64,000 nucleotides of DNA from Ectobius pallidus (GCA_964059195.1 CAXKWD010000013.1:25458611-25522610), one strand, 5' to 3'; positions 11,081 to 22,885 are shown, counted from the stretch's first letter. Program-made: numbers and translations. Notes: generated by a model from the letters alone, not told the origin.

Positions 11081-11675
11081 GTTGGTCTTTCTAGTGTTAA
11101 AAGTCCAACTGTGAAGTATGCAGGATCTTGAGCCCCCACCATTTTTCTTTCAGGTACACTGTTCTTCCATTATTTTGATTATTTGTTGATAGATTGAGGG
11201 GTAGGTAAGCTGTTACATATGCATTGTTTTCGTATCAAAATTTAAAGTGTCTTTTTGTGTCAAAATGCATTGTTTCTATGAGCACTTGTTCAATGAAGTT
11301 TCTCTATCGAATTTGTGAACATTTTTAGAACTACAAACCATTATTCAGACTATTGTTATAGTTCAAATGACTTCTAAAAAATATACTCGTATTACGGATA
11401 CTGCTGCATGTGCAGTAACTAACTACCATTTTTTTTTTTTTAGATATTATTCTGAATACGTGTCCTGCAATCTTCTGAAGGAACAAGTATTCAATGTGCA
11501 TACATTTTAAAATTTGTAACAAAATTTCTTTTTTAAAACAAGCAAATATAATTAGAAAAGCATGCTTGTGTTATTCAAGATAACTCTTTGCTACACAGTG
11601 ATTTTGTATTTTATATTTATTATTTTTATCCCAACATAACAGTTTTCACAGAATTATTAACAACTGCATTTTCAG
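11081..11675 (+). other. Intron of gene 1, no feature recognised
   Basis: AT-rich sequence with no long frame and no bounded element seen, ending in the acceptor ACTGCATTTTCAG for the transmembrane exon. Confidence 0.5.
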
Positions 11676-11870
11676 ATTAAGCTTCCTCTTCACAGCATTG
11701 AAATTGGATTTCCTAAGTCCCATGAGCAGAATATGATGGAGATGATGGAAGAAGGGATGAATAGGAAAACAGTTGATGTAAAAATGTACATCCTGGTTGT
11801 TACAGTGGGAGCAGTATTTGTTGTTATCTTGACTTGCATATACAAAAGGAAGAAAATGGCTGGCAGATTT
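11676..11870 (+). CDS. Gene 1, fourth visible exon: transmembrane segment
   Basis: 65 codons, phase 0 at both ends (ATTTTCAG acceptor, TTT|GTGAGT donor). The first half continues the ectodomain (IKLPLHSIEIGFPKS, then a methionine-rich MMEMMEEGMN stretch). Next comes a hydrophobic run, MYILVVTVGAVFVVILTCIY, followed at once by KRKKMAGR. A 20-residue apolar helix followed by a basic stop-transfer cluster is the classical pattern of a single-pass type I membrane protein. This exon decides the topology: the mucin-like exon is outside and the final exon cytoplasmic. Confidence 0.88.
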
Positions 11871-12549
11871 GTGAGTATAGTCATAAGAAATCACTATTTA
11901 AGACTCATATTGAAGAGAATGATCATTTAATGAATGACAAAAGGCAATATTAGCATGAAAATTACAATCATGGTGATAAAGGTGGCAAAAATTCAAAGAA
12001 GTTTTCTTTAAAAGTTCATTAACCTTTTAACTGCTTACAGACATGACCGCAAGGAAAATTTGCTTAAAGGTATAGCCTCATATACAGATATACAGTTAAT
12101 AAAATAGATTAATATTATTGAAATATCTTATTATCATTCTCAGGTAATCCTAAGCTGAATTATTGAGGGAATTAGGTGGTGATTTTGAACTTAATAATAT
12201 AAATTTGCCCTCAAATGACCAACATGAAATTCATTAATTTGCTTAAATGTGTCCACATAGAGTTGACAATTGTAATTTGCATTATGAACATCACTCATAA
12301 AACATGGTTTTTTATTAAGATTTTGCTCGGTGATTTAAAAACTATCTTCAGCTGTCACAATTAAAGCTACAGCAGTTAAAAAATAAGAAATTACCACAAA
12401 GACAAAAACCTTTCAAGAAATATACACAGAAAGTCAAAGCCATTCAGCATGATGGGTTTCCCACTTTTTTCAAGCAAATCCACAGAATTAAAGAAAATAT
12501 CCAGGGCAAAGGAGAAAAATCTAAAACATACGAAAAATTGAGAATATTA
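11871..12549 (+). other. Intron of gene 1, no feature recognised
   Basis: Start of the last, 4.9-kb intron. No exon or bounded element is seen before the microsatellite at 12550. Confidence 0.5.
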
Positions 12550-12611
12550 TATGTATGTATGTATGTATTTATGTATGTATGTATATGTATATATATATAT
12601 ATATATATATA
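12550..12611. repeat. Compound (TATG)n / (TA)n microsatellite
   Basis: A run of ATGT/TATG units changes into a pure TA tract of about 24 bases. Confidence 0.95.
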
Positions 12612-12840
12612 CCATGCCCATACATTTTTGGCTATATTTTTACTAAATAAAATATCTTATCAACAATTGAAAGAGGGAAGTTTATAGTTTTGTAGTGAAC
12701 GTATGATTTTCATTTGTCGTATAGCAGGAAACATTGTTGTTGTTCAGAGAAAATGGCTGCATTACCAATGTTTACCTAGACATGTTGGGAAATTGGTTAA
12801 TGCCACATCTCATGGATTATGTGGAACAGCGATACATTTT

Positions 12841-13870
12841 TTAACAAGACGGTGGTTCTGCAGAAATTAACACATTTTGCCACAGTATCCATAATATATT
12901 TAAAGCTGTGAAAGTCTTTGCACATAATTGTTCTTCATGTAAAATACACTGTACCAATAATATTGGAGATAGCCAAGCATCACACACCTTCCTTTTGATG
13001 TGGCCTGCAAAACCTTGCCCCTCCAACATTGTTGGTGCTCTGTCACTAGCGACAATACACAGTTTTTTGAGTAGTAAACCCATATCGTTTATTGTTTCTT
13101 CAACAGCTGCAAAGATATCTGCGCTGGTAGTAGTATCTTTGAGGGGAATGATGTCCAGCAGTTCCTCAGTTATAGTGAAATCTTTTTCGACTCCTCTGAC
13201 AAAAATAGATAGCTGTGCCATCTCACTTTTGTCAGTATTCTCATGAAGAGCAATTGAGTACTTTTCGAAAGTGCCGCATTCATTCCGCAATTGCTCTTTC
13301 AGGTCGGCACCAAGTACTTGTACTCGACGAGAGATGGTTTATCTGGACAAGCTTAACACTTGGGCACAATACTTCCGAACACTCTACTAAACATTCTTTT
13401 ACAAATTCACTGTCAGTAAAGGATCACTTACTTTATGCAATTTTGAGAGTAACAATATAACTTGCTCGAACTCTCCTTCTGAAGTCTTGGGTTCAAGTAT
13501 CTGTGGGATAGAGAAATAAAATAGTTAACTTTGTGTTTTCTTAGCAGCATACCTAAATCTAATTTTAAAACGATCTTAGAAACACAAATCAAAAAACGAA
13601 ACCAAAGATCCTAAATTACATGTAAAATAATTCCTAATGAGTAGGTTATTACTTACCTCTGGAGATTCTGGCAAGTCTGATCTTAATTTAGCAAATCATT
13701 CGTTTCTTGCTTCGCTAACAATAACATCATAGATTGTAGCATGTTTATTGTGGTAGTGTCGTCGAACGGTTGAAGATTTTATGCCTAAGATGGCATGGCA
13801 AATTAAACAGTGAGCTTTCCCTTCGGTATTGACAATGAAACATGATTCCTCCCATTCAGGACAAAACGAC
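12841..13870 (-). pseudogene. hAT-superfamily transposase gene, decayed (ZBED/GTF2IRD2-like group)
   Basis: On the minus strand a BED-like zinc finger segment (about 13870-13730: CPEWEESCF, CLICHAILG, RRHYHNKH) is followed by DLPESPE at a GTAAGT-like donor (about 13660). An acceptor-like CCCACAG (about 13510) follows, then frames with stops. A 149-codon frame at 12841-13290 reads KYSIALHENTDKSEMAQLSI, FVRGVEKDFTITEELLDI, PLKDTTTSADIF, IVASDRAPTM and ILHEEQLCAK. The H-E-N/S-T-D and VATDGAPxM-like blocks carry the first two catalytic aspartates of hAT transposases. The C-terminal dimerisation region is missing and several stops interrupt the gene, so it is inactive. It lies antisense in the last intron of gene 1. 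Confidence 0.88.
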
Positions 13871-14424
13871 ATTTCTAATAGAAGGAGATCGCTATCTCCT
13901 TCATTATAGCAGATTGCTATCTGCTTGGGTTCTGAACACTACTAAACATTCTTTTACATAAGTGGAAACTATTATAAACTGTAAAAATAGGATTCATTGC
14001 TGACACTGTAGTCAATAATAGAGTATACATAGAAAAAGAAAGATAAGGATTTGACTCAAATAATACAGGAAACTAATTAACAGTAAAAACAATTAAGACG
14101 ATTGGGATTAAGAAAGAAGAAAGAAAGAAAATAAAAACATGTACACAATATATAAACTATTAGTGGTTCCTGGTAAAGAAGTAAACTGGTCTAACCTTGA
14201 ATGCTCTGCAAGTTTGGCAGCTTTTTTATATCCTCATGTAAGCTATTCCACAGGCATGTTGTCCCGACAGTGATGGAAGAAGAATAAAATCCAGTATTGT
14301 AAGAGGGTAAGAAAGGTTTTCCACCTGAAAAATAATAATAATATTTTGAATAGATGGAAAAATGTCTTTAAACATAAATTATATTAAATGTACATGGAGA
14401 TGCCCAAAGTGTAGAAAGAAAATA

Positions 14425-15125
14425 CAAGGGTCGTTCCAAAAGTAATGCCTCTTATTTTTTTACATGGAAACTACAGGAGATACATAAATCACAACAGCAC
14501 AGCTAAATAGAGCAATATTTCAGCTACAGACTTTCATTTTTCCACATAGTCACCACTATTCGTTATGCACTTTGCCAACGATGAACCAGAGCCTACATGC
14601 CGCACTTGTAAAAATCAGAACCAGCTGAATCTTACCACTTCCTTATAGCTTTGACTAAGCTGAAAGCCCGAATTTCCAGGGTAAGGCCAGAGAAAAAGAC
14701 CAACTTTCACCTCTAACATGATAACGCCAGGCCCCACATCAGTTTTGCGACCATGCAACTCATTGCAAAATTCAACTGGACTGTCTTACCACTTCCACCG
14801 TACAGTCCCGATTTAGCGCCTTCAGACTTCCATCTCTTTGGGCCTCTGAAAGAGAGACTATGTGGCAAACATTTTCAAGACTCAGATTCTGTTGTCAAAG
14901 CTGTAAGGAAGTGGTTAGATTCAGCTGGTTCCGATTTTTACAAGCGCGGCATGCAGGCTCTGGTTCATCGTTGGCAAAAGTGCATAACGAATGGTGGTGA
15001 CTGTGTGGAAAAATGACAGTCTGTAGCTGAAATATTGCTCTATTCAGCTGTGCTGTTGTGATTTATGTATCTCCTGTAGTTTCCATGTAAAAAAATAAGA
15101 GGCATTACTTTCGGAACGATCCTCG
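14425..15125. mobile_element. Mariner-derived foldback element, family 1
   Basis: TA dinucleotides (14423-14424, 15126-15127) flank near-identical inverted ends (AGGGTCGTTCCAAAAGTAAT on the left). The inverted repeat is not limited to the ends: about 230 bp of the left arm (14425-14657) matches the reverse complement of about 14894-15125, including the region coding for the transposase C-terminus. Only the centre (about 14660-14890) is single copy. Thus this is a fold-back derivative made from the 3' end of a mariner, not a simple internal deletion. Confidence 0.88.
14753..15016 (+). pseudogene. Mariner transposase C-terminal fragment
   Basis: 87 codons reading LIAKFNWTVLPLPPYSPDLA, PSDFHLFGPLKERLCGK, then a helix rich in charged residues ending KCITNGGDCVEK. 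YSPDLAPSDFHLF contains the last catalytic aspartate of the mariner D,D34D triad and its usual context. The DNA-binding region and first two aspartates are missing. The frame lies in the right arm and centre of the foldback, and the left arm carries a mirror copy of its last 60 or so codons. Confidence 0.88.
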
Positions 15126-15139
15126 TATCCACAGCAGAA

Positions 15140-15475
15140 CTGTTGGTTGCTGAATCAACCCTAACAGATGTAGAAACAGCAATAGATAAACTAAAAAAAA
15201 AAAAAAAAAAAAATCAAATCTTTGAGTATTACCAAATTTCTTTTAAATTAATTAAGGCAGGTGGAGACAGATAAAACTCAGAGATCAATAAACTCATTCT
15301 TATGATTTGCTAAAGGAATGGAAATAATTATTATTATATAGATCCATAAAAAGGAAAATAAGGTTGAATATAATAACTATCACAGAATTTCTCTCTTATT
15401 AACATCATACAAAATTTCGTCTAATATACAGTGTACTTCTTTCAAGATTAACTTCATATGCAGACAAAAGTCCTG
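15140..15475 (+). mobile_element. LINE reverse-transcriptase fragment, decayed
   Basis: Broken frames read in order LTDVETAIDKLKKKK, YYQISFKLIKAGGD, EINKLI, IHKKENKVEYNNYHRISLLL and TSYKISSN. These match the early RT region of jockey-like LINEs common in insects (A-I-x-K-L-K..., E/F-L-I-K-A-G-G, I-P-I-x-K-K-G, N-Y-R-x-I-S-L-L). A poly-A run at about 15192-15212 interrupts the lysine-rich segment. It begins just beyond the mariner foldback, whose insertion may have split it. Confidence 0.75.
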
Positions 15476-15874
15476 AAGGGGTCATATTTCATGCTTATTT
15501 ACATATTATGTGAAATCTAACAAATTTAGCAATATTTCATGGAAATAATTTGCTTACTAGTGATTTTTTAAGCATCTGTAAAGCAATCTATTGTTAAGAA
15601 AAGCTGTTTTGTAAAATTTCATTGCTGTTACCAAAAAATACAGTCCATAATTATAGGTCTTAGGTTAACCAAACTTTCAATGGTTTTAGTTAATGACAGG
15701 GTGTCAGTCCTACAGATGCAGCGAGGTTAATAGCAGTGAAAAGGATTCATTTAAACAATACCCTCCAGTGTAAGATAGGGTTGGTTTTTTTTGTAACCTG
15801 ATATTATTAATAGCAGAAAAAGTACTGCATTTGAATAATTCACTAATTTCATATTTCAAGTGGTATTGGTCAAT

Positions 15875-16698
15875 CAATAATCTTAAAAGCTTCAACCTTA
15901 TATACCACTATGTTTGTTCAATCACAGCTGGAAGCAAAAGGAGTATGTAATCAGGAATACAATACAAATAATCACATCTAGGCCTATTAAGTGAATTAAA
16001 TTTATAAACTTATATGTTCATTAGGCTACTATTTTTAATCAACACTGTATAATTAGATTAAAATTTCATACAATAATTGTGGCCCCATAAGGGTTAATGC
16101 CTATAAATGAGTTGTATTATCACGTATTGACCAATAAGCTCAGTGTCAAAACAGATCTTAATATTTACAAAATTGGTAGAACTTTGTAATGTCTGTTTTA
16201 AAATATGAGAATTTGACAAATATGCCTAATTTGTTAAAACCTAGTAGTAGCCTGTTTTATGAAACTAAGACTTAAAATGTTTGTAATAATCAGTTCGGTA
16301 TGAATACTCGTTATTATAATCAATAATTAAAAATTGTATATTATATAGTCTTGGTGAAAGATGATGTCCTTATTTAAGTTGTAAGTTGCATTTCGCTATG
16401 CCAATTTCGTAAATTTTAAGATCTGTTTTGACACAAAGCTCATTGGTCAATACATGATAATACAACTCATTTATAGACATTAACCCATATTGGGCCACAA
16501 TTATTGTATGAAATTTTAATCTAATTATAGAGTGTTGTTTTAAAATAGTAGCCTAATAAACAAATAAGTTTATCAATTTATTTTACTTAATAGACATGAT
16601 TATTTGTATTGTATTCCTGATTACATTCTCCTTCAGCTTCCAGCTGTGATTGAACAAACATAGTGGTATATCAGGTGGAAGCTTTTAAGATTATTGAC
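15875..16698. repeat. Long intronic inverted repeat (foldback)
   Basis: The left arm (about 15875-16185) and right arm (about 16395-16698) are inverted copies of roughly 300 bp with a spacer of about 210 bp. Matched landmarks: AATCTTAAAAGCTT (15877) with its mirror near 16681; CACAGCTGGAAGC (15924) with GCTTCCAGCTGTG (16636); AAACAGATCTTAA (16148) with its mirror near 16415. No terminal target duplication or transposase motif is seen. It lies within the last intron of gene 1, so nascent transcripts would contain both arms. Confidence 0.85.
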
Positions 16699-16794
16699 TG
16701 CACTTGAAACATTATTGCAAGCATGTTTATTTTAGTTTGCATTGTTAACATAGACATCATAAAACTTATATGAGATTAATTTCCCTTTTTTTAG

Positions 16795-17034
16795 AGGAGA
16801 CGAGTAGAGCAGATCCTCAGTGAAGGAGATGTGAATGAAACTGCTGAAACGGAAGATTCTTCAACAGAAGTAACAGTACAGATGCCAAATGAATTAGATG
16901 ACACATCTAGCTTGCTTTCAGGCTCAAATGGTGCAGCTGCAACCTTGAATACTGTTAATGCATCATCTACACAAAACGACAACAAGAAGTGCGTTGCGCC
17001 CATGGTTGATGTCGAACTTCAAGAAGTTTCCTAA
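16795..17034 (+). CDS. Gene 1, terminal exon: cytoplasmic tail
   Basis: 79 codons and a TAA, entered in phase 0 after ATTTCCCTTTTTTTAG. It begins RRRVEQILSEGDVNE, adding to the basic stop-transfer cluster, and continues with an acidic, Ser/Thr-rich stretch (TAETEDSSTEVTVQMPNELD, then DTSSLLSGSN). It ends APMVDVELQEVS. There are no enzymatic motifs. The tail could bind adaptor proteins: SSLLSG and the final VELQEVS have short-linear-motif character, but no known motif is certain. Sequence after the stop is the 3' UTR. Confidence 0.85.
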   Translation, partial: RRRVEQILSEGDVNETAETEDSSTEVTVQMPNELDDTSSLLSGSNGAAATLNTVNASSTQNDNKKCVAPMVDVELQEVS

Positions 17035-17467
17035 TTGTTTCAAAATTATTTGAACAACCTGATAAATTAAATTGTCCTCACCGGAAAAATGAAACAATAC
17101 CACGAAAGGTAACATAATTGCAGGTAAAAGCTTATGTATAAACTTTCAAAATATGTGGAACTTTCAGAATGTAATATGTGAACGGTCCATGAGAAAACAA
17201 TCCTTAGCTTCGAACAAAGTGCTTTTTATTTCTTTTCAAAATTCAAAATATTGTAGAAGGTGTGTCATTCTGTATTTTAAGTTCCAAAAAAAGTAATTTT
17301 GAAGATAAGTAGTTTAAACTTGAATGAACTGTAAAGCTTACAAGTTAGTAGTGAAGTGACCACAGAAAATTAATTTTTATAGAATCTAGAGTCTGAAAAA
17401 TTAATTAACAGCTCTTGCAATTGCTAAGAATACCTGAAGGTAGCATTTCTTGTGACAAACTAAAAAC
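17035..17467 (+). other. Probable 3' UTR of gene 1
   Basis: AT-rich, non-coding sequence directly after the stop. I see no AATAAA before the transposon at 17468; candidate poly(A) signals occur inside that element (about 17558) and at about 18081. The true end is not decided. Confidence 0.45.
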
Positions 17468-17922
17468 TAGGGATGGGACGATAGCAGATGTTCTCGATAC
17501 TCGATACCAATACATGAATTTTTACTCGATACTTGATAACATCGACATTTCCAGTTTCAATAAATAGGTACATTAAAAATTAAAAGTTGAGAGAACTGTG
17601 CAATACCAACTAAATTAATTAAGTGTGCATGTTTAATGAGACAAAATTTAATATCATCAGTAGCCTATAATTATTTTTAAACTCTACATTAAAACCAAAA
17701 TTAGTTTTTGAAACAGTCCACTTAACTTACAAGTTTTTGTTAAAAAATTACTATATTTAGTAGACTACTAAAGGCAGAAAGAGATACCACATTTCCTTAA
17801 ATTGCAGAATTACCAAAGTATCAAAAAAGTACCGAGCGAGTTTTTTAAAGTATCGCTCGATGCCGATACCATGCAAGTATCGAGGGTATCGAGGTACCAA
17901 AAGTATCGAGGACCCATCCCTA
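17468..17922. mobile_element. hAT-type MITE (TAGGGATGGG family)
   Basis: Ends TAGGGATGGG and CCCATCCCTA form inverted repeats, flanked by an exact 8-bp duplication CTAAAAAC (17460-17467 and 17923-17930). Inside, the GTATCGA/TCGATAC motif recurs many times near both ends. No coding capacity is seen. It lies in or just after the 3' UTR of gene 1. Confidence 0.92.
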
Positions 17923-18099
17923 CTAAAAACAAAAAATTTTGACATCTGTGTGTGTGTGTGTTCTTTTGCTGTTGTCTCTCCTGCAAAATGAGGCCTGTGA
18001 AGATAAAGTTCCTTTTCCCATCAACTGTCACATAATTCGATTTCTAATTACAAATTTTCATAAAGGTCAATGATTTTAAAAATAAATAGGAAACAATTT

Positions 18100-19790
18100 C
18101 TTTTTGTAATTAACCCTAGAGCGAGTGTGCTTTGTAATGTTATGTGAGCAGGCGCTCAGCGTATTCTGTACACAGTGCGGATAATTGGCAATTTGTTGCT
18201 ATTCATTTACTCTAATTTACATTACACAATTCATAGATTATAAGTAACATCTAAGCTAAAGCTTAACATTAGTTTCATAAATGATTTATAAATGCTAACT
18301 GGTTACAAATTGCAAATTAGTCCACTTCGACCTCATGTGAACACACACTGTATTATTTGCAAGGGAGTGTTGTTGTGGAGTGATTTTTGCAAACAATGAT
18401 CTTGATAATATACTTTTTATGATGCACTAAATGTGTTTATGCATATCAGTTTTACTCCATTCTGTTTGTTTGTCCCTACCAGAATATTTATATGACCAGG
18501 CACGCAATGTATACAATACACCGCTGCTGCAGTTCCAAGAAAAATGTATTGTAACTCTTGGTCTGTTGGTGCTACGATCACTCTAAAACAATTAAACTGA
18601 AGCTAAACAATAATGTGAAAAGTATCGACAATTAGGTGGCTATAAGATTTTTCCGGTAGGGGGCAAATTGTAAATCTGGTGTATAAGATACACCAGCTCT
18701 AGTGCTAAAATTATGGAAGTGCTTTAAGAATTGTCTAAATACTCAGAATTCAACATTTAGTTTCCATGTATTTACATATATTTTTAAGATGTTCAGTTTG
18801 AACAAAATTATTACGTAAAAGTGTGTATGAATTTTAAAAATATTAAAACTAAATGGAATAAAATTCCATTTATGAAAACATAACCAAAACTACTTAGAAA
18901 GACATTTAGGTACTTATATGACAAACTCTTTATGTGTAAAAGGTTAGATAATGTTACAACTAATAGGTAATAGAATTATTACCTTGGAAGCTGTTCCAAG
19001 AGCTATTGCTCCCATCCGTAGGTAATCTTAACAGACGGATGAATCTTAGTTCCTCTGATCAAACTGCTCTCTGCTGAGATTTCAGAGTTCATTAACCTGT
19101 GAATAAATTGCTCGATTAAATTATTCAGACTTTTCACTGAGAAACATCAAATCGTATTCATTAATCTATGTAATTTTTTCTTAACTCTCTCACAGACACT
19201 CATTCTTGTGGCTTCTGTATCTGGCTTAATAGTTTAATATTCTGTTCAATTTTATGGCCTTCCTACCAAAGAATTTTATATTAACTACTGTTGTTAAACT
19301 TTTACAGTGACACTCACTAATATTTTGGTAATGTGAATTATCTTGTTGGAGCACTTTCAAGTGTATGACACAGCCATCTTCAGCAACTGACTCCCATGTT
19401 GCCAACATTGCAGTTAGGAAGATGTTTGTGTATGATTATATTATACAGTGTATGTGAGGTAATTCACATCATCAAAAGCACTAGTGATGGTCACTATAGA
19501 AGTTAATAACAGTTATTTTATTAATTACATCACTACAAAATGGACAACATTCAAGAAAAATTTTACGTTACAGTACTTATAACTTATAATTTGTTGAAAT
19601 GTAATATTTCCATAGTGTTATTTGAATTCTGTTTCGTCATTCCTTTTTGTCTGTCAAACGTCCCCAATATTTTTGCAGTTTATTTGTTCTGATAGCAGTA
19701 TTAGAAGATGGCCAATATTTGAAGATAGATTAGATAAGGTTTTTATTCAGTCAAAATGGACACATTCATGTGACAGGACAAATAAAAATA
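18100..19790. other. Intergenic stretch without recognised features
   Basis: AT-rich with no convincing exon, RNA gene or bounded element. Confidence 0.5.
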
Positions 19791-20448
19791 TGAGGCACGT
19801 CCTTAAAGTAAGTTTCCCTGGGGCCGTTTACAGAAACAAAACACAATATCATGGATATATATTTATATTCCAGTAGATACAGCAAGTTTTCGGCTATTTT
19901 TCAACATATCGCCACCGGAACTGAAACATTTGTCATACTGTGTCATAGAAGTCTGCTGCCAGAGATTTGAACCACTGTGTGACAAACATCTCCGCCTTTC
20001 TGTCATTCTCTATCATTTCTTTAGGTGTAGGAAAAGATGGAAATCACTGGGAGCGAAGTGCGGGCTGTAGGGTGGAAGTTTAAACACCTCCTAGCAAGTC
20101 TCCTGCAGGTTTTCAGCTGGGAGGTGTTTAAGGTGTTTAAACAATCACCTTAAAGCCCAGACCTCACTCCCAGTGATTTCCATCTTTTCCTTCACCTCAT
20201 GATATGACAAAGAATGACAGAGAGGCGAAGGTGGTTGTCACACGGTGGTTCTAATCCCAGGCAGCATACTTCTACGACACAGGTATTAAAAGTTGGGGCC
20301 ACAGTAAGACAAATGTTTCATTTCCGGTGCTGAATAGGTCGAAAAATAGCTGAACATTGGCTGTGTCTGTTGCAATAAATATTTACTTCAAATTGTATTT
20401 TGTTTCTGTAAACAGGCCCAGGGAAACTTACTTTATGGAAGTGCCTAG
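19791..20448. mobile_element. Mariner-derived foldback element, family 2, copy A
   Basis: TA (19789-19790, 20449-20450) flanks inverted ends containing AAAGTAAGTTTCCCTGGG. The arms extend for about 290 bp each (about 19791-20080 and 20145-20448) around a loop of about 65 bp. The right arm (about 20150-20310) encodes SPDLTPSDFHLF, the mariner motif with the third catalytic aspartate, followed by broken frames. The left arm carries the mirror image. It shares sequence and architecture with 27834-28538. Confidence 0.87.
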
Positions 20449-20450
20449 TA

Positions 20451-22365
20451 ATTACAAAGAATTAAGTACAAATTAAAAGTTTTAAGGGCAAACATCAAAA
20501 CATTTTAAAAATGTATGCAAGATTTACACCTTTAACAAGATAAAAATTAATCAAATTTTCAATGACATTGGTCTACAGAAATAAATAGATTTTAACACAG
20601 TGCCTTATATCTATGTGTGCTGAATGATTTTGATGTGATAAAAGCAATAATGTACTCTGTCAAGCAATTTTGTGCTAAATATAAGAACCAATCCACATAG
20701 TTTTAATACTTTGATTAACTTTAACTTCTAAATAAATGTATGGAACTTAAAACAGGAAAAGTTGAGGTATGTCCTTCAGCCTTATTGAATAATGTAGTAT
20801 ACCAATCCCAACATAGGTTCAGTTGCTGTTACAATCTTCAATTATTCAATCCCTCCTTATACTAATTAATAGGCCCAATATTTATTACATAATATTTTTT
20901 TCCTTTCTCTTATTTCCATTGGAAACTTAAAATAAGCATGATTTCACTTAATCTGTTTTTAATTTCCATAAAATGTCATATTTTGGTTATTTTTAGTTTT
21001 CTTGTCATTTTCCTATCAATTTTAATTGTTAAGTCATATTTTTATCATAATTATTATACATCTTAATCCATTTGCTTACCAGTCATCTAAAGAGATCAAT
21101 TTTGCACACCTCCAAATTGTTGTAGAAATTGACTATCTGCCCCTAAAACATTTTCACAAAATAGGCTATTTCCTGTAATGCTCCTGTAATGTAAAGGTCA
21201 GATGCATAGAAATAAATATTTCGGTAAAAGAGAGTCGGAAATAAGATTGGTGACAATCTGAGTGGTAAGCCAGCAACGTTCTAAGTTGAGACTGAAATTC
21301 AATAGTAACCTTGTAAAATATACTCCTGTTATGTTAAATGGAGTTTTTCCCAATACCATCAATGCTTATTGAAAATAGAAGATCGTTCTTTTTAGCTTTA
21401 AAAATATTTATGTGATTTGTTATTAACTAATAAGTATAATGAAAGTATTTTATAACCCTGTAGGTTATGAGTTAAGACATAGCAGCAAAATGAAATATGT
21501 TACACTTCTTTCTCGGATGGAAAGTATTTTGTTTGTCTACGAATAACTGTATAAAACAATACTAAATAATTAAGAGTGGTCACACGCATACACAAACATT
21601 TTTAAATTCAAATAAGTAGTACAGGCCTACAAAATAATTGAAGTAGTTTAGAAACTGTCGTGAATTGATTACCAAGGTGTATAAAATAAAAATGTTCTAC
21701 TCTATAAATAAATAAATTCTCTAAATGAAATAATTTTAATTTTTTAAATTTTTTATTCTTTAATATTTGTCTTAATACATGGTGTTAATGAATAAAATAC
21801 TCTGGATCACAGGTAATAAGATGACGAGTCAAGAAGTGTTTTTCTGTGCATTTTAATTATTATAATCAGAAACAGATCTGGAAAGGTTTCTCTGAGAATA
21901 TGAAAAAGTGCAGTTTTGGGGATGACAATCCATGGGAGAAAGAAGATCCCGAGCTTTGATCATTCTTTGTAGGGTTTGAGGGTGTTGGCTATAAAAATGG
22001 TGAGTACTGTTCATTTCTGAAGCGCAACAATTCTGTTCATCAAAAACTGGTTAGCTGCTCTTCCAAGCAATAATGTTATACTCTATTCATATTATTTAAA
22101 TGTGTTTCATTACTTGTATTTTATTGATGTAGTAACAAGAGACAGGCATTGTTTGAATAAGAACAATAAAACAGATAAAGAACAATTTATTGATATAAAT
22201 TATCAATGCGCTCTTTTCAATTTAAGTGGCGTTTAAATGGCATTCTACAAATTCTTAATTTGTCAATTGCCTGGTTTCTTATGCAATATATATTGTGAAA
22301 AACTGAAATTTGCATTCCTTCATGTATGAACGGAACAATAGTGGGCCTAAAGTCCTTATTTATTG
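20451..22365. other. Intergenic stretch without recognised features
   Basis: AT-rich, all frames broken. No element boundaries or RNA genes recognised. Confidence 0.5.
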
Positions 22366-22373
22366 GAGCTGGA

Positions 22374-22885
22374 CAGTGATGGGAAATGTACAAAAAGAAA
22401 GTAATTGGGCTGAATTACAATTACTTGAGAGACATTTTACTTAATTACAATTACAAATTACTCTTTAAAAAAGTAATCAGTAAAATTACAATTACAATTA
22501 CTTTCAAAATGGTAGTACCTAAAAATTCCTTGTTGTTTTTGTTTGTTTTGGGCCCAAAGTCATAAACTATTAGGCCCTTCAGCGGTAAAGCTGCTTGGGA
22601 CGTTACCAAGTCTCAAATTGTTATTGAGTAAACAAAAAACACATCAATACCAACTTTTCCAGGCACATTGAGTAACGTTTTGTTAATATTATCTCTAATT
22701 TGGATATTAGTTGCAAAAGCAGTAATGATGACGATATAGCAAGTGAGAATGATACTATTACTAATAATTATTAAAGTGTAACGATTACAATTTTATTTCC
22801 ATAAGTAAATTACAAGTAGATATAACTTTTTTTCAAAAATGTTACTGTAATCTGATTACTTTTACTCAATTACATCCCATCACTG
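22374..22885. mobile_element. hAT-type MITE (CAGTGATGGG family)
   Basis: Ends CAGTGATGGG and CCCATCACTG are flanked by an exact 8-bp duplication GAGCTGGA (22366-22373 and 22886-22893). The interior near both ends repeats AATTACAATTAC / GTAATTGTAAT motifs. It is non-coding, 512 bp. Confidence 0.93.
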
